From positions 723,001 through 787,000 of the forward strand of contig NZ_CP013987.1 in assembly GCF_001518815.1 (NCBI RefSeq): a stretch of DNA of 64,000 nucleotides, in the 5' to 3' direction. The stretch is from Pseudomonas oryzihabitans. GTDB lineage: Bacteria; Pseudomonadota; Gammaproteobacteria; Pseudomonadales; Pseudomonadaceae. Numbering within the stretch: position 1 is the stretch's first letter; the number at the start of each line of letters is the position of its first letter. Below are positions 1 through 10,054 of this stretch, piece by piece. A program made the translations under genes and the position numbers. The notes below the pieces were generated by a model. That model was not told where the DNA came from, did not search any database, and saw only the letters and a program-made list of their open reading frames with translations.

Positions 1-792
1 GAGCAGCAGTTGATAGAGCGCCACGTCGGCGGTCACCGGCAGGCCACGCGCCTGGGCTGCGGCGATCATCTCCACCGCGCGCGCGCTGGTCAGTTGGCCG
101 AAGTGGGCGCGCACGCCGCTCTGTTCCACCAGCAGCAGGTCGCGGGACAGGGCGATGGTTTCCGCCGTCTCCGGGATGCCGGTGAGACCCAGGAAGCTGG
201 CGGTGGGGCCTTCGTGGGCCAGGCCGCCCTCGGCCAGATCGGCGTCCAGGGCAGTAAAGACCACGGTGAGATCGAAGGTGGCGGCGTATTCCAGGGCCCG
301 CCGCTGTACCCGCAGGTTTTCGAAGCGCTGCAGGCCGTTGGTGAAGGCGACGCAGCCGGCATCGCGCAGCGCCATCAGTTCGGAGAGCTGTTCGCCACCC
401 AGGCCCTTGGTCAGGGCACCGATGGGGTGAACCCGGGCATGATCGGCGGTACGCGCTCGGTCGAGGATGAGTTCGGCCACCGCGGTGGTGTCCAGCACCG
501 GGCGGGTGGTCGGCGGACAGCACAGGCTGGTGACGCCACCGGTCGCGGCGGCGCGGGTCTCGCTGTCGACGTTGCCCTTGCGGGTCAGGCCCGGCTCGCA
601 CAGGGCGACGTCCAGGTCGACCAGGCCGGGTGCCAGGATGAGGTCGCTGGCGTCCAGCTGCTCGGCGGCCTGGAAGCCCTGGGGCGCCTCGCCGATGGCC
701 AGGATGCGGCCCTCGTCGACATGGACGTCGCTGATCTGGTCGAGGCCAGAGGCCGGGTCGATCACCCGGGCGTTGCGGATGCTCAGGCTCAC
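1..792 (-). CDS. pyrC': Dihydroorotase-like protein PyrC' (partial, non-catalytic)
   Basis: This is the first 264 codons of a dihydroorotase-fold amidohydrolase; the 3' end lies beyond the window edge. The GTG start at 792 overlaps the pyrB stop (GTGA), so the two are translationally coupled. The N-terminus reads [12 protein letters not shown], typical of the family. At the position where active dihydroorotases have the metal-binding HxH there is DVALCEPG, with no histidine pair. In Pseudomonas this protein is known as an inactive partner that assembles with aspartate transcarbamylase into the large ATCase holoenzyme and is needed for ATCase activity; the real dihydroorotase is encoded elsewhere. 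The missing metal ligands are seen directly; the structural role is from the family. Confidence 0.93.
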   Translation of the reverse strand, partial: MSLSIRNARVIDPASGLDQISDVHVDEGRILAIGEAPQGFQAAEQLDASDLILAPGLVDLDVALCEPGLTRKGNVDSETRAAATGGVTSLCCPPTTRPVLDTTAVAELILDRARTADHARVHPIGALTKGLGGEQLSELMALRDAGCVAFTNGLQRFENLRVQRRALEYAATFDLTVVFTALDADLAEGGLAHEGPTASFLGLTGIPETAETIALSRDLLLVEQSGVRAHFGQLTSARAVEMIAAAQARGLPVTADVALYQLLL

Positions 793-1787
793 TGCGCATT
801 CTCCTGTAGCTGACGCTGGGCCGTCTGCCCGCTCATGGTCATCGACAGCACCGCCATGCGGACCGCGATGCCGTAGGTGACCTGATTCAGGATGACCGAC
901 TGCTCGCCATCGGCGACCGCCGATTCGATCTCCACGCCGCGATTGATCGGCCCCGGGTGCATGACGATGGCGTCGGGTTTGGCACGGGCCAGGCGCTGGC
1001 GGGTCAGGCCGAACAGCCGGTAGTACTCGCCCTCGCTGGGCAAGAGGCCGCCCTGCATGCGTTCGCGCTGCAGGCGCAGCATGATCACCACGTCCACCCC
1101 TTCCAGGCCCTCGGCCAGATCGGTGCAGGTGCGTACGCCATAGAGGTCTTCCAGGCCGACCGGCAGCAGGGTGCGCGGCGCGACCACGCGGATGTCGCGG
1201 CAGCCCAGGGTACGCAGCGCCAGCATGTCGGAGCGGGCCACCCGCGAGTGCAGGATGTCGCCGACGATGGCTACCGACAGGTTGGCGAAGTCGCCCTTGT
1301 GCCGGCGGATGGTCAGCATGTCGAGCATGCCCTGGGTGGGGTGGGCATGGCGGCCGTCGCCGCCGTTGATGATGGCGACATCGGGGCAGACGTGTTCGGC
1401 GATGAAGTGGGCCGCGCCGGAATCGGCATGGCGCACCACGAACATGTCGGCGGCCATGGCCTCCAGGTTGCGCAGGGTGTCGAACAGCGTCTCACCCTTG
1501 CTGGTTGAGGAGGTGGAAACATTGAGGGTGATGACGTCCGCCGACAGCCGCTTGGCCGCCAGCTCGAAGGTGGTACGGGTGCGGGTCGAGTTCTCGAAGA
1601 AGACGTTGCACACCGTCTTGCCGCGCAGCAGCGGCACCTTCTTCACCGCCCGGGCGCCGACTTCCAGAAAGGAGTCGGCCGTATCGAGCAATTCGGTGAG
1701 GAGTTCGGCGGGCAGGTCATCGAGCGAAAGGAAATGGCGCAATTGGCCCTGGGCGTTGAGTTGCAGCGAACGCGTAGCGTCGGTCAT
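789..1787 (-). CDS. pyrB: Aspartate carbamoyltransferase catalytic subunit
   Basis: This 332-residue enzyme condenses carbamoyl phosphate with aspartate in the first committed step of UMP synthesis. The carbamoyl-phosphate loop ([13 protein letters not shown], about residues 63-75) is intact, as are HPTQ (about 153) and [10 protein letters not shown] (about 286), both typical of ATCases. It lies between pyrR (15 bp upstream) and pyrC' (4-bp overlap), the standard Pseudomonas order. The N-terminal extension of about 20 residues before the first conserved block is normal for Pseudomonas ATCases, which form dodecamers with PyrC' and carry the nucleotide-binding site near the N-terminus. Confidence 0.97.
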   Translation of the reverse strand: MTDATRSLQLNAQGQLRHFLSLDDLPAELLTELLDTADSFLEVGARAVKKVPLLRGKTVCNVFFENSTRTRTTFELAAKRLSADVITLNVSTSSTSKGETLFDTLRNLEAMAADMFVVRHADSGAAHFIAEHVCPDVAIINGGDGRHAHPTQGMLDMLTIRRHKGDFANLSVAIVGDILHSRVARSDMLALRTLGCRDIRVVAPRTLLPVGLEDLYGVRTCTDLAEGLEGVDVVIMLRLQRERMQGGLLPSEGEYYRLFGLTRQRLARAKPDAIVMHPGPINRGVEIESAVADGEQSVILNQVTYGIAVRMAVLSMTMSGQTAQRQLQENAQ

Positions 1788-1802
1788 GGCAGCGAATCCA
1801 GG

Positions 1803-2312
1803 TCAGGCGGCGGGGACGTCGCGGTATTCGAGGGCGAGCGGCGTGGGGCCGGTCAGCTTGACGCGCTGGGTGGCGGCGAGCGTCAGGGTGGCGCCCACCA
1901 CGTCGGGCTGGATCGGCAATTCGCGGGCATTGACGTCCAGCAGGCAGACCAGGGTCACACTGGCCGGGCGGCCATAGTCGAAGAGTTCGTTGAGCGCCGC
2001 GCGCACGGTGCGACCGCTCATCAGGACATCGTCCACCAGCACCAGGTGCCGACCGTCGACCCCGAAGGGCAGGGCCGAAGGGCGCACCTGGGGATGCAGG
2101 CCCTTCTGGGTGAAGTCGTCCCGGTAGAAGGACACGTCCAGGCTGCCCAGCGGGGTGTCCAGGCCGAGTTCGGCCAGCAGAGCCTCGGCGACCCATAGGC
2201 CGCCGGTGTGGATGCCGACGAAGCCGGGATCGGTGATGCCACGACGATCCAGCGACAGGCGCAGGTCGGCGGCCAGCCGTGGCAGAAGCTCGGCGGGAGA
2301 GGGCAGGTGCAT
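1803..2312 (-). CDS. pyrR: Bifunctional pyr operon regulator / uracil phosphoribosyltransferase
   Basis: A 169-residue type I phosphoribosyltransferase. The PRPP-binding signature [17 protein letters not shown] is at about residues 91-107, and the flexible-loop region with [15 protein letters not shown] precedes it. In Bacillus PyrR is an RNA-binding attenuator; in Pseudomonas its regulatory role on pyrB is less well defined, so the regulator label comes from the family rather than from anything visible here. It sits 2 bp after ruvX and 15 bp before pyrB, all in one direction, consistent with a ruvX-pyrR-pyrB-pyrC' operon. Confidence 0.95.
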   Translation of the reverse strand: MHLPSPAELLPRLAADLRLSLDRRGITDPGFVGIHTGGLWVAEALLAELGLDTPLGSLDVSFYRDDFTQKGLHPQVRPSALPFGVDGRHLVLVDDVLMSGRTVRAALNELFDYGRPASVTLVCLLDVNARELPIQPDVVGATLTLAATQRVKLTGPTPLALEYRDVPAA

Positions 2313-2314
2313 GG

Positions 2315-2767
2315 CTACTCCGATTGCGGGCGCGCGGCCCGTTCCAGTTGTTGGGTCAGCCAGCCTTCCAGGAGGAGGGCGGCGGCAAGGGCGTCCACCG
2401 GGCGTTCGCGATAGCCGTCGCGCTGACCGCCCTGCAGGCGCTCGCCCTTGGCGGCATAGGTGGTGAGGCGCTCGTCATGGGTATGCACGGGCAGGCCGTA
2501 GCGCCCCTGCAGGCGGCGGGCGAAACGTTCGGCGCGCTCGCTCATCTCGCTGGGCGTACCGTCCATGTTCAGTGGCAGACCGACCACCAGCGCAGTGGGG
2601 CGCCATTCGTCCAGCAGGCGCTGGATCTGCTGCCAGTCGGGCACGCCGTTCTGTGCCTTCAGGGTGAGCAGTTCGCGGGCCTGGCCGGTGACGGCCTGGC
2701 CGACGGCGACGCCGATCTGCCGGGTGCCGTAGTCGAAGCCCAGATAGAGACCGCTGGGCGCGCTCAT
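2315..2767 (-). CDS. ruvX: Holliday junction resolvase-like / pre-16S rRNA nuclease RuvX (YqgF)
   Basis: A 150-residue RNase H-fold protein. The first acidic motif is [13 protein letters not shown] near the N-terminus, followed by [11 protein letters not shown] (about residue 82), the DERLTT motif (about 118) and a final conserved Asp in [14 protein letters not shown]. These are the family's catalytic positions. In E. coli YqgF matures the 5' end of 16S rRNA; a Holliday junction role has also been proposed. The start overlaps the algH stop by 4 bp, so the two genes are coupled, as in most gamma-proteobacteria. Confidence 0.95.
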   Translation of the reverse strand: MSAPSGLYLGFDYGTRQIGVAVGQAVTGQARELLTLKAQNGVPDWQQIQRLLDEWRPTALVVGLPLNMDGTPSEMSERAERFARRLQGRYGLPVHTHDERLTTYAAKGERLQGGQRDGYRERPVDALAAALLLEGWLTQQLERAARPQSE

Positions 2768-3333
2768 GCATGACCCGCCTGGCGCGAGAGCAGGCGCAGG
2801 TCGACGCCCAGCAGGGCGGCCGCTGCGCCCAGACGCTGGTCGCTGGGCGTCTCGAACAGCAGGGCGCTGGTGGCCGGGGTGGTGAGCCAGAGATTGGCCG
2901 CCAGCTCTTCTTCGAGCTGGCCGGGACCCCAGCCGCTGTAGCCCAGGGTGATCAGGTGGCGGGCCGGGCCGGTGCCGTCGGAAATGGCGAACAGCACGTC
3001 TGGCGACGTGGTCAGGCTCAGTTCCTCGAGCTCCAGGGTGTTCTGGAAGGTGGGGCCGGCATCGTGCAGCACGAATCCGCGGTCGTTCTGCACCGGACCG
3101 CCGGAATAGAGGGCGATGCTGGCGTCGTCCGAGGTGGCCGGTACGTCAGGGCGCAGTTGTTCGAGCAGGTCGTCCAGATGCAGGCCGTTGGGGCGGTTGA
3201 TCACCAGGCCCATGGCGCCATCGGGGCCGTGGTCGACGAGGTAAATGACCGTTTCGGCGAAATTGGGATCGTCCATCTGCGGCATGGCGATCAGGAGTTG
3301 GTGCTGTAGGGTGGTGCTGGAGGTCGGCTTCAT
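2764..3333 (-). CDS. algH: YqgE/AlgH family protein
   Basis: This 189-residue protein belongs to UPF0301. Recognisable blocks are LIAMPQMDDPNF near the N-terminus, GAMGLVINRPN (about residue 37) and the C-terminal GYSGWGPGQLEEEL, which all AlgH proteins share. I chose the ATG at 3333; a TTG nine bases upstream is in frame but would sit too close to the nearest GGGAAA. The name comes from an effect on alginate regulation in P. aeruginosa. Its biochemical activity is unknown. It overlaps ruvX by 4 bp and is followed upstream by tonB3 in the same direction. Confidence 0.93.
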   Translation of the reverse strand: MKPTSSTTLQHQLLIAMPQMDDPNFAETVIYLVDHGPDGAMGLVINRPNGLHLDDLLEQLRPDVPATSDDASIALYSGGPVQNDRGFVLHDAGPTFQNTLELEELSLTTSPDVLFAISDGTGPARHLITLGYSGWGPGQLEEELAANLWLTTPATSALLFETPSDQRLGAAAALLGVDLRLLSRQAGHA

Positions 3334-3388
3334 GACCGGCAAGTTTCCCGGTTGCGCGGTCCGGCTTCAAGTACAACGGCGCGTCGGG

Positions 3389-4342
3389 CTATTGGCTGGA
3401 CAGGCGGTCGCCGCGCTCGAAGCGCCAGGTACGGATGATCTCCAGCCGGTCGATGTCGGTCAGATCGCCACTGAAGGGGGCAAAGGGCGCCGCCAGCCGG
3501 ACGATGCGCAAGGCGGCCTGGTCCAGCACCGGACGCCCCGAGGACTCCAGCACCTGGACCTCGTAGAGCGAGCCGTCCTTGTTGATGGCCACCAGCAGCC
3601 GCAGGCTGCCATAGAGCCGGTCGCGCTTGGCCTGCTCGGGGTAGTTGAGGTTGCCGATACGCTCGATCTTGCGCCGCCATTCTTCCTTGTAGCGGGCGCC
3701 CTTGTCTTTTTGCGTCGAGGCGGCGTTGATCCGCCAGATTTTCGGGCGCTTGGCGTATTGCTGGCGCTCCTCGGCGAGCTGGGCTTCCAGGCTGGCGAGT
3801 TCGGCGGCCTGGCTGTCGGCCTCGGGACTGGGGGCGTCACGCTGTTCCCGCTCGGGCGTCTCGCGACTGGGCTCGGCCTTGGTCGGCCGAGAGGCGCGGG
3901 TGGTCACCGCGGCCTTGGGTGCCTGGGCCCGATCCGCCGCGGGCGGGCGGGCAGGCGGTGCGGCCTGGCGGATCTCGCTGTCATGGAAGGGCGCCTGCAC
4001 CGGGGTACTGGGCGCGGCTGCCTTGTCCAGGGTGCCACTGCCCTGCTGGTTTTCCTGGGCGAGAAAATCGGCTTGCTTGGGCGCCTCGTCGCTCTTGAAG
4101 CTGGCCAGCGTCACCTCCAGGGTGCGGCTGATCTGGGTAGGTTCGGGCAGCGAGAAGCCGACGCCGAGGATCAGCACGACATGCAGCAGGGTCGCGATGA
4201 GCAGCGTGAAGCCCAGGCGGTCGGCGGGACGGACCTGGGGAGCGGGGGACGGGGCGGTGCTGGGCATTGACTGGGTCGGCAAGGGCAGAGGACGCGCGGC
4301 AGGGCTGGCGCCAGTCTGCGGATTGTGTCCGCGGTTGTCCAT
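3389..4342 (-). CDS. tonB3: TonB-family protein TonB3
   Basis: A protein of about 317 residues with one N-terminal membrane helix (LGFTLLIATLLHVVLILGVG), a long Ala/Pro/charged periplasmic linker with a coiled-coil segment rich in Glu/Gln, and a C-terminal TonB fold (YPEQAKRDRLYGSLRLLV to IIRTWRFERGD). Between gshB and algH this is the P. aeruginosa tonB3 position; tonB3 mutants there lose twitching motility, which fits the pil-chp genes starting 1.2 kb away. The start is uncertain: ATG at 4342 leaves 28 bp after gshB, and an ATG at 4267 is also possible. Neither has a strong ribosome binding site. The frame stays open further upstream into gshB, but that extension is not credible. Confidence 0.88.
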   Translation of the reverse strand: MDNRGHNPQTGASPAARPLPLPTQSMPSTAPSPAPQVRPADRLGFTLLIATLLHVVLILGVGFSLPEPTQISRTLEVTLASFKSDEAPKQADFLAQENQQGSGTLDKAAAPSTPVQAPFHDSEIRQAAPPARPPAADRAQAPKAAVTTRASRPTKAEPSRETPEREQRDAPSPEADSQAAELASLEAQLAEERQQYAKRPKIWRINAASTQKDKGARYKEEWRRKIERIGNLNYPEQAKRDRLYGSLRLLVAINKDGSLYEVQVLESSGRPVLDQAALRIVRLAAPFAPFSGDLTDIDRLEIIRTWRFERGDRLSSQ

Positions 4343-4370
4343 GCCGCCGCGGGCGGCATGGACGTTCGCC

Positions 4371-5321
4371 TCAGCTCGCGCGTTTCTGCGCGATGACATC
4401 CATGAGGCGCTCGGCGATACGAGTATCGTAGGCCGCATCGATCTCGCGGATGCAGGTCGGGCTGGTGACATTGATCTCGGTGAGGTGCTCGCCGATCACG
4501 TCCAGGCCGACGAAGAGCAGGCCGCGCTTGCGCAGCTCCGGCCCTACCGTAGTGGCGATCTCGCGATCCCGCGCCGACAGTGGCTGGGCGACGCCGCGGC
4601 CGCCGGCAGCCAGGTTGCCGCGGGTTTCGCCCTGCGCCGGAATGCGCGCCAGGCAGTAGTCCACCGGTTCGCCGTCGATCATCAGGATGCGCTTGTCACC
4701 GTCCTTGATGCCCGGCAGGTAGCGCTGGGCGATGATCTGCTGGGTACCGTGGGCGGTGAGGGTCTCCAGGATCACCGAGAGATTGGGATCGCCCTCCCGG
4801 TGGCGGAACACCGAGCTGCCACCCATGCCGTCGAGCGGCTTGAGAATGACGTCACCATGGGTACGCGCGAATTCGCGGATGATGTCGGCGCGGCGGCTGA
4901 CCAGGGTCGGCGGGGCCAGTTCGGGAAACAGGGTGGCGAAGAACTTCTCGTTGCAGTCGCGCAGGCTGGCGGGACGATTGACCACCAGGGTGCCGCCACG
5001 CTCGGCCTGTTCCAGCAGGTAGGTGGCATAGACGAATTCGTTGTCGAAGGGCGGATCCTTGCGCATCAGGATGACGTCCAGGTCGCGCAGGGGCAGATCG
5101 ACGCCTTCGCCGAAGGCGAACCAGCGTTCCGGATCCTGGAACACGTCCAGCTGTCGACCGCGGCCGCGGGCTTCGCTATCGACCTGGTACAGGTCCTGCA
5201 TCTCGAAGTAGTGCAGTGTCCAGCCGCGGGCCTTGGCCGCCCACAGCATGGCCATGGAGCTATCCTTTTTATAGGAGATGCGTTCGATGGGATCCATGAC
5301 GATCCCCAGGCGGATACTCAT
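4371..5321 (-). CDS. gshB: Glutathione synthetase
   Basis: This 316-residue ATP-grasp ligase joins gamma-glutamylcysteine and glycine. The N-terminal domain starts SIRLGIVMDPIERI, as in all proteobacterial GshB. The ATP-grasp part includes VILKPLDGMGGSSVFR (about residues 154-169), the Mg-binding FVGLDVIGEHLTEINVTSPT (about 267-286), and the end lies close to the family length of 315-320. It is transcribed away from pilG with a 220-bp gap, and tonB3 follows in the same direction. Gene order gshB/pilG back to back is conserved in Pseudomonas. Confidence 0.97.
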   Translation of the reverse strand: MSIRLGIVMDPIERISYKKDSSMAMLWAAKARGWTLHYFEMQDLYQVDSEARGRGRQLDVFQDPERWFAFGEGVDLPLRDLDVILMRKDPPFDNEFVYATYLLEQAERGGTLVVNRPASLRDCNEKFFATLFPELAPPTLVSRRADIIREFARTHGDVILKPLDGMGGSSVFRHREGDPNLSVILETLTAHGTQQIIAQRYLPGIKDGDKRILMIDGEPVDYCLARIPAQGETRGNLAAGGRGVAQPLSARDREIATTVGPELRKRGLLFVGLDVIGEHLTEINVTSPTCIREIDAAYDTRIAERLMDVIAQKRAS

Positions 5322-5541
5322 TGACGCTAGACCTCGGTTTTACGTGGGCAAGGCGTCAGAATAGCCCTTCGATCCCCTCCAGTGCCAATGCTTGCGCGAT
5401 CGTCGTGGCGGGCGGGCCGGTGGTCCGCCGCCAGGGGATCTGCGTGGTACGTCACGGTATTGTGTGCTACAAAGAGGCGCCGCCAAAGTGCCCGGATCGA
5501 CATCATTCACGTTTCATCGACGATGAGCTGGTAGCTTGAAC

Positions 5542-5949
5542 ATGGAACAGTATTCGGAAGGGCTCAAGGTCATGGTGATCGACGATTCGAAGACGATTCG
5601 TCGCACCGCCGAGACCCTGCTCAAGAAGGTTGGCTGCGAGGTCATCACCGCCATCGATGGATTCGATGCGCTTGCCAAGATCGCCGATAGTCATCCCCAC
5701 ATTATTTTCGTGGACATCATGATGCCGCGGCTGGATGGCTATCAGACCTGCGCACTGATCAAGAACAACAGCGCGTTCCGCGCGACCCCCGTCATCATGC
5801 TGTCCTCCCGTGACGGGCTCTTCGACAAGGCCAAGGGCCGCATCGTCGGCTCTGACCAGTACCTCACCAAACCTTTCAGCAAAGAAGAGCTGATCGGTGC
5901 GATCAAGACCCACGTCCCCAGCTTCACTCCGCTCGAACAAGCGTCCTGA
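5542..5949 (+). CDS. pilG: Type IV pilus response regulator PilG
   Basis: A 135-residue CheY-like single-domain response regulator, the first gene of the Pil-Chp cluster. Acidic pocket residues lie in VMVIDDSK, the phosphorylated Asp in IIFVDIMMPRLDGYQ and the signalling Lys in YLTKPFSKEEL. PilG promotes pilus extension and raises cAMP through CyaB in P. aeruginosa. I chose ATG at 5542, which gives the MEQ start seen in orthologues; an in-frame TTG at 5536 is less likely. It is followed 40 bp later by pilH. Confidence 0.97.
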   Translation: MEQYSEGLKVMVIDDSKTIRRTAETLLKKVGCEVITAIDGFDALAKIADSHPHIIFVDIMMPRLDGYQTCALIKNNSAFRATPVIMLSSRDGLFDKAKGRIVGSDQYLTKPFSKEELIGAIKTHVPSFTPLEQAS

Positions 5950-5989
5950 GTGTCCTGAGGCGGGCGATTCAATCTAGTAGGAAATTTTC

Positions 5990-6355
5990 ATGGCTCGAAT
6001 TCTGATCGTCGACGACTCTCCCACCGAGATGTACAAGCTCACCGCCATGCTGGAAAAGCATGGGCATCAGGTGCTCAAGGCCGAGAACGGCGCCGATGGC
6101 GTCGCCCTGGCGCGCCAGGAGAAGCCGGATGCGGTCCTGATGGATATCGTCATGCCCGGTCTCAACGGCTTCCAGGCCACCCGACAGCTGACCAAGGATG
6201 CCGAGACCAGCCATATTCCGGTGGTCATCGTCACCACCAAGGACCAGGAAACCGACAAGGTCTGGGGCAAGCGTCAAGGCGCCAAGGACTACCTCACCAA
6301 GCCCATCGACGAAGACACCCTGCTGCGCACCCTGGCGGGTGTCCTGCAAGGCTGA
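5990..6355 (+). CDS. pilH: Type IV pilus response regulator PilH
   Basis: A 121-residue CheY-like receiver with DDSPTEMYKL (acidic pocket), VLMDIVMPGLNGFQ (phospho-acceptor Asp) and DYLTKPIDEDTL (signalling Lys). An AGGAAA ribosome binding site lies 8 bp before the ATG. PilH counteracts PilG: in P. aeruginosa it supports pilus retraction and is thought to act as a phosphate sink for ChpA. It lies 40 bp after pilG and 49 bp before pilI. Confidence 0.97.
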   Translation: MARILIVDDSPTEMYKLTAMLEKHGHQVLKAENGADGVALARQEKPDAVLMDIVMPGLNGFQATRQLTKDAETSHIPVVIVTTKDQETDKVWGKRQGAKDYLTKPIDEDTLLRTLAGVLQG

Positions 6356-6404
6356 GGCCTAACGTCCGTTTCTCGCGGCAGCGCCCCAATCGGCAGGGAA
6401 TCCT

Positions 6405-6941
6405 ATGAGCGACGCCACCACGCCCTACGAACTCTTGCGGCTGATCGATCTGCGCTGCCGCGAACGAGCTGCGGGCCTACCGGCGCAGCAGGAAAACCAG
6501 CGGAGCTGGAGCGGCATCGGCTTTCGCCTTGGGGAACTGCGCTTCGTGATTCCCATGGGCGAGGTCAGCGAGATCCTGCCCGAGCCACGCTTCACCGCGC
6601 TACCCGGCGTCAAGCCATGGCTCAAGGGCGTGGCCAATGTGCGCGGTCGGCTGTTGCCGATTGCCGACCTGGGGCAATTTCTCGGCGTGAAGGTCCAGGC
6701 GCTGCGCAAACAGCGGCGCATCCTGATCGTCGACCATGGTGACCTCTTCGTCGGATTGGCGGTTGACGAAGTCCTGGGCATGCAGCATTTCGACATCGAG
6801 GCCTATCGCGAGCACGCCGACAGCGTGCCAGCGGGTCTGCACTTCTTTCTGGAAGGCGTCTTCCAACGCGACGTGCCGTGGCTGGTCTGTAGCCCGCGCG
6901 CCTTGGTCGAGCATCCCGAATTCAAGGACGTCGCGGCCTGA
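6405..6941 (+). CDS. pilI: CheW-like coupling protein PilI
   Basis: A 178-residue CheW-domain protein, the same length as in P. aeruginosa. The CheW core runs from GIGFRLGELRFVIPMGEVSE (about residue 37) through KGVANVRGRLLPIADLGQFLG (about 76) to VDEVLGMQHF (about 119). It links the receptor PilJ to the kinase ChpA at the inner membrane. A 161-bp gap to pilJ holds no other gene that I can see. Confidence 0.96.
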   Translation: MSDATTPYELLRLIDLRCRERAAGLPAQQENQRSWSGIGFRLGELRFVIPMGEVSEILPEPRFTALPGVKPWLKGVANVRGRLLPIADLGQFLGVKVQALRKQRRILIVDHGDLFVGLAVDEVLGMQHFDIEAYREHADSVPAGLHFFLEGVFQRDVPWLVCSPRALVEHPEFKDVAA

Positions 6942-7102
6942 GCCACTAGGCGCAGCGGCGCGACGTACCGGGTCTGGGTCGGGATGGCAGGAGCTGTCGC
7001 CGACGGTTGGGGGTAGGGCGACGAACACCGACTTCAAGCGAAGCGATGCGTCGACCGACAAGGATAGAACTAAAGGAACCAAGGTCCAGGCGGGGGCCGC
7101 TG

Positions 7103-9133
7103 ATGAACAAACTCAATACCGGGAAGCTCAACGCGTGGGTCGCGGGCATGTTCGTGGTGCTGATCGTCGCGATCGTGCTGCTGTTCGCCAACTTCGCGTA
7201 CCTGGGCACCCAGACCAACTACGACAACCAGTACCAGGGCCAGGCCACCGAGCTGCGCATCCTCTCGCAGCAGCTGGCCAAGAGCGCCAGTGAGGCCGCC
7301 ACCGGCAAGGCCGGGGCCTTCAAGGACCTGCGCCAAGCGCGTGCCGAGTTCGAGCGCCGCCTGAACATCCTGCGCAGTGGTGATCCGCAGACCGGTTTGC
7401 CGCCCTCGCCCGCGATCCTCGGCCCGCGGCTGGACACCTTGCAGGCGCAGTGGGACATCCAGCGCAAGCAGGTCGATAGCATGCTCGGCAGCGAACAGAC
7501 CGTGCTGTCTCTGCACCAGCTGTCCGGCGCCCTGGCCGATACCATTCCCCAGCTGCAGGTCGAGAACGAGGAGATCGTTGATATCCTGATCGAGCGCGGC
7601 GCGCCGGCCAGTCAGGTGGTGGTGGCCCAGCGTCAGGCGCTGCTCGCCGAGCGGATCCTCAGTGCCATCAACAAGATCCTTACGGGTGACGAAGCCGCGG
7701 TACAGGCCGCCGACAGCTTTGGTCGCGACGCCAGCCTCTATGGACGGGTGCTCAAGGCCATGCGCGAGGGCAACGCTTCCATGGGCATCGCCAAGATCAC
7801 CGATCCCGAAGCGGTCGGCCGGTTGAACGAAGCCAACAAGCTGTTCGAATTCGTCGCCGGCAACGTCGACGAGATCCTCGCCACCTCGCCCGAACTGTTG
7901 CAGGTCCGCTCCGCCGTGGGCCAGATCTACAGTGGTTCTCAGGCGCTGCTCGGTTCCGCTTCGGAGCTCGGCGCCGGTTACGCCGCGCTGGCCCAAAGTC
8001 GCAAGATCAACACCGTGGGCAGCTATCTGCTGGTGTTCATCGCCCTCGGCGCCATCCTCTGCATCGGCTACATCCTGGTCCGCGACACCCGCCGCCGGCT
8101 GGCTGAGACCGACGAGAAGAACCAACGCAACCAGACCGCCATTCTGCGTCTGCTGGACGAGATCGCCGACCTGGCCGATGGTGACCTGACCGTGCAGGCC
8201 ACGGTGACCGAGGATTTCACCGGCGCCATCGCCGACTCCATCAACTACTCCATCGACCAACTGCGCGAGCTGGTGGAAACCATCAACCAGACTGCCGTGC
8301 AGGTGGCCGCCGCCGCCCAGGAATCCCAGGACACCGCCACCGTGCTGGCCGAGGCCTCGGAACACCAGGCCCAGGAAATCGCCGGGGCTTCCGCGGCCAT
8401 CAACGAAATGGCCGTGTCCATCGACCAGGTATCCACCAACGCCTCGGAATCCACCGCGGTGGCGGAGCGCTCCGTGGCCATCGCCAACAAGGGCAACCAG
8501 GTGGTGCACAACACCATCATCGGCATGGACAACATCCGCGAGCAGATCCAGGACACCGCCAAGCGGATCAAGCGCCTGGGTGAGTCCTCCCAGGAGATCG
8601 GCGACATCGTCGGCCTGATCAACGACATCGCCGACCAGACCAACATCCTGGCACTGAACGCGGCCATCCAGGCTTCCATGGCCGGTGACGCCGGCCGTGG
8701 TTTCGCCGTGGTCGCCGACGAGGTCCAGCGCCTCGCCGAACGCTCGTCCGGCGCCACCAAGCAGATCGAGGCGCTGGTCAAGGCGATCCAGACCGATACC
8801 AACGAGGCGGTCATCTCCATGGAGCAGACCACCTCGGAAGTGGTCCGCGGCGCCGCCCTGGCCCAGGACGCCGGTGTGGCCCTGGAAGAGATCGAGAAGG
8901 TCTCCCAGAGCCTGGCCGGCCTGATCCAGAACATCTCCAACGCCGCTCGCCAGCAGTCGTCGTCCGCCAGCCATATCTCCAGCACCATGAACGTGATTCA
9001 GGAGATCACCTCGCAGACCTCGACCGGTACTACCGCCACCGCGCGCAGCATCGGCGAGCTGGCCAAGCTGGCCAGCGAGATGCGGCGTTCGGTATCGGGC
9101 TTCAATCTGCCGAACGAACAGCCGTTGAGCTGA
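7103..9133 (+). CDS. pilJ: Type IV pilus methyl-accepting chemoreceptor PilJ
   Basis: A 676-residue transmembrane receptor. TM1 is near the N-terminus ([21 protein letters not shown]), followed by a periplasmic region with PilJ-type four-helix modules (about residues 40-305), TM2 (about 310-330), HAMP, and a cytoplasmic methyl-accepting domain whose tip carries [30 protein letters not shown]. The Ser/Met in IQASMAG, instead of the usual IEAARAG, is characteristic of PilJ. It senses surface contact or pilin and feeds ChpA. The ATG at 7103 follows a GGCGGGGG stretch; the reading frame is open further upstream to 7007 but lacks conserved residues there. Confidence 0.96.
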   Translation: MNKLNTGKLNAWVAGMFVVLIVAIVLLFANFAYLGTQTNYDNQYQGQATELRILSQQLAKSASEAATGKAGAFKDLRQARAEFERRLNILRSGDPQTGLPPSPAILGPRLDTLQAQWDIQRKQVDSMLGSEQTVLSLHQLSGALADTIPQLQVENEEIVDILIERGAPASQVVVAQRQALLAERILSAINKILTGDEAAVQAADSFGRDASLYGRVLKAMREGNASMGIAKITDPEAVGRLNEANKLFEFVAGNVDEILATSPELLQVRSAVGQIYSGSQALLGSASELGAGYAALAQSRKINTVGSYLLVFIALGAILCIGYILVRDTRRRLAETDEKNQRNQTAILRLLDEIADLADGDLTVQATVTEDFTGAIADSINYSIDQLRELVETINQTAVQVAAAAQESQDTATVLAEASEHQAQEIAGASAAINEMAVSIDQVSTNASESTAVAERSVAIANKGNQVVHNTIIGMDNIREQIQDTAKRIKRLGESSQEIGDIVGLINDIADQTNILALNAAIQASMAGDAGRGFAVVADEVQRLAERSSGATKQIEALVKAIQTDTNEAVISMEQTTSEVVRGAALAQDAGVALEEIEKVSQSLAGLIQNISNAARQQSSSASHISSTMNVIQEITSQTSTGTTATARSIGELAKLASEMRRSVSGFNLPNEQPLS

Positions 9134-9173
9134 GTACAACAGCCATATCGCGGTGTGGCGAGGGGGAGATGGC

Positions 9174-10043
9174 GTGAGGGAGTCGAGTTGGGCGTTGCGC
9201 CGTGCTCCCGAGCTGCCGGATGCGGACTTCGAACGCTGGCGCCAGTTGCTCGAAACGCGCGCCGGAATGGTGCTGGACGAACGCCAGCGCGGTTTTCTGC
9301 AGATCCAGCTGGCTGCACGCATGCGCGAGCTGGAGATCGCCGACTACGACGGCTACTACCGTACCGTCTGCGCAGGGGTCAGTGGCCGGATCGAATGGGT
9401 CCGACTGCTGGATCGGCTGACCATCCAGGCGACCCGCTTCTTTCGTCATCCACCGTCCTTCGCCCTGCTGGAAGCCTATGTGAATGAGTTCGCCCGGACC
9501 GGGGAGGGCAGGAGCCTGACCCTGTGGAGTCTGGGTTGCGCCAGTGGAGAGGAAGCGTTTTCGATGGCCATCAGCACCGCCGAGGTCTTGTCCCGGCAGG
9601 AGCAGCCCCTGACGTTCGCGCTGACCGGTACGGATATCAGCAGCGAGGCCCTGCGCCAGGCGCGGCAGGGCACCTATAGTTTGCAGCGGCTGGCCGGGGT
9701 GCCGGCCGCCCTGCGCGAGCGCTATTTTCACGCCCGCGAGGACGGCAGCTTCGAGATCTGCTCCCGCTTGGCGGAGCGGCTGTGCTTCGCCCGGCTCAAT
9801 GTGCTGGAACTGGGCCAGGCCCCCTTGCAGGGACTCAATGTCATTTTTTGTCAGAACTTGCTGATTTATTTCCGCCGCTGGCTGCGTCGAGATCTGCTCA
9901 ACCAGCTGGTCCAGCGGCTTGCACCGGGTGGTTTGTTGGTCCTGGGTGTCGGTGAGGTGAGCAATTGGAGCCATCCGCAACTGATACCCGTCGATCATCC
10001 CGAAGTCCTGGCGTTTACCCGCCAGGTGGAACGCCCGGTATGA
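9174..10043 (+). CDS. pilK: Chemotaxis methyltransferase PilK (CheR type)
   Basis: A 289-residue CheR homologue that methylates glutamates of PilJ using S-adenosylmethionine. The N-terminal helical domain (about residues 15-75) precedes TRFFRHPPSFALLE, and the Rossmann core has LWSLGCASGEEAFSMA (SAM-binding, about 115), the second acidic motif ALTGTDISSEAL (about 145) and NVIFCQNLLIYF (about 222). I chose the GTG at 9174 because GGGGAG lies 7 bp before it; an in-frame GTG at 9153 is possible. Its stop overlaps a possible upstream ATG of chpA (ATGA). Confidence 0.94.
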   Translation: MRESSWALRRAPELPDADFERWRQLLETRAGMVLDERQRGFLQIQLAARMRELEIADYDGYYRTVCAGVSGRIEWVRLLDRLTIQATRFFRHPPSFALLEAYVNEFARTGEGRSLTLWSLGCASGEEAFSMAISTAEVLSRQEQPLTFALTGTDISSEALRQARQGTYSLQRLAGVPAALRERYFHAREDGSFEICSRLAERLCFARLNVLELGQAPLQGLNVIFCQNLLIYFRRWLRRDLLNQLVQRLAPGGLLVLGVGEVSNWSHPQLIPVDHPEVLAFTRQVERPV

Positions 10044-10054
10044 CAGGAGCCGAA

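Noticed and set aside
7070..9322. A 750-codon open frame antisense to pilJ
   Set aside because: Gly/Asp/Val-rich low-complexity translation, opposite the conserved receptor frame.
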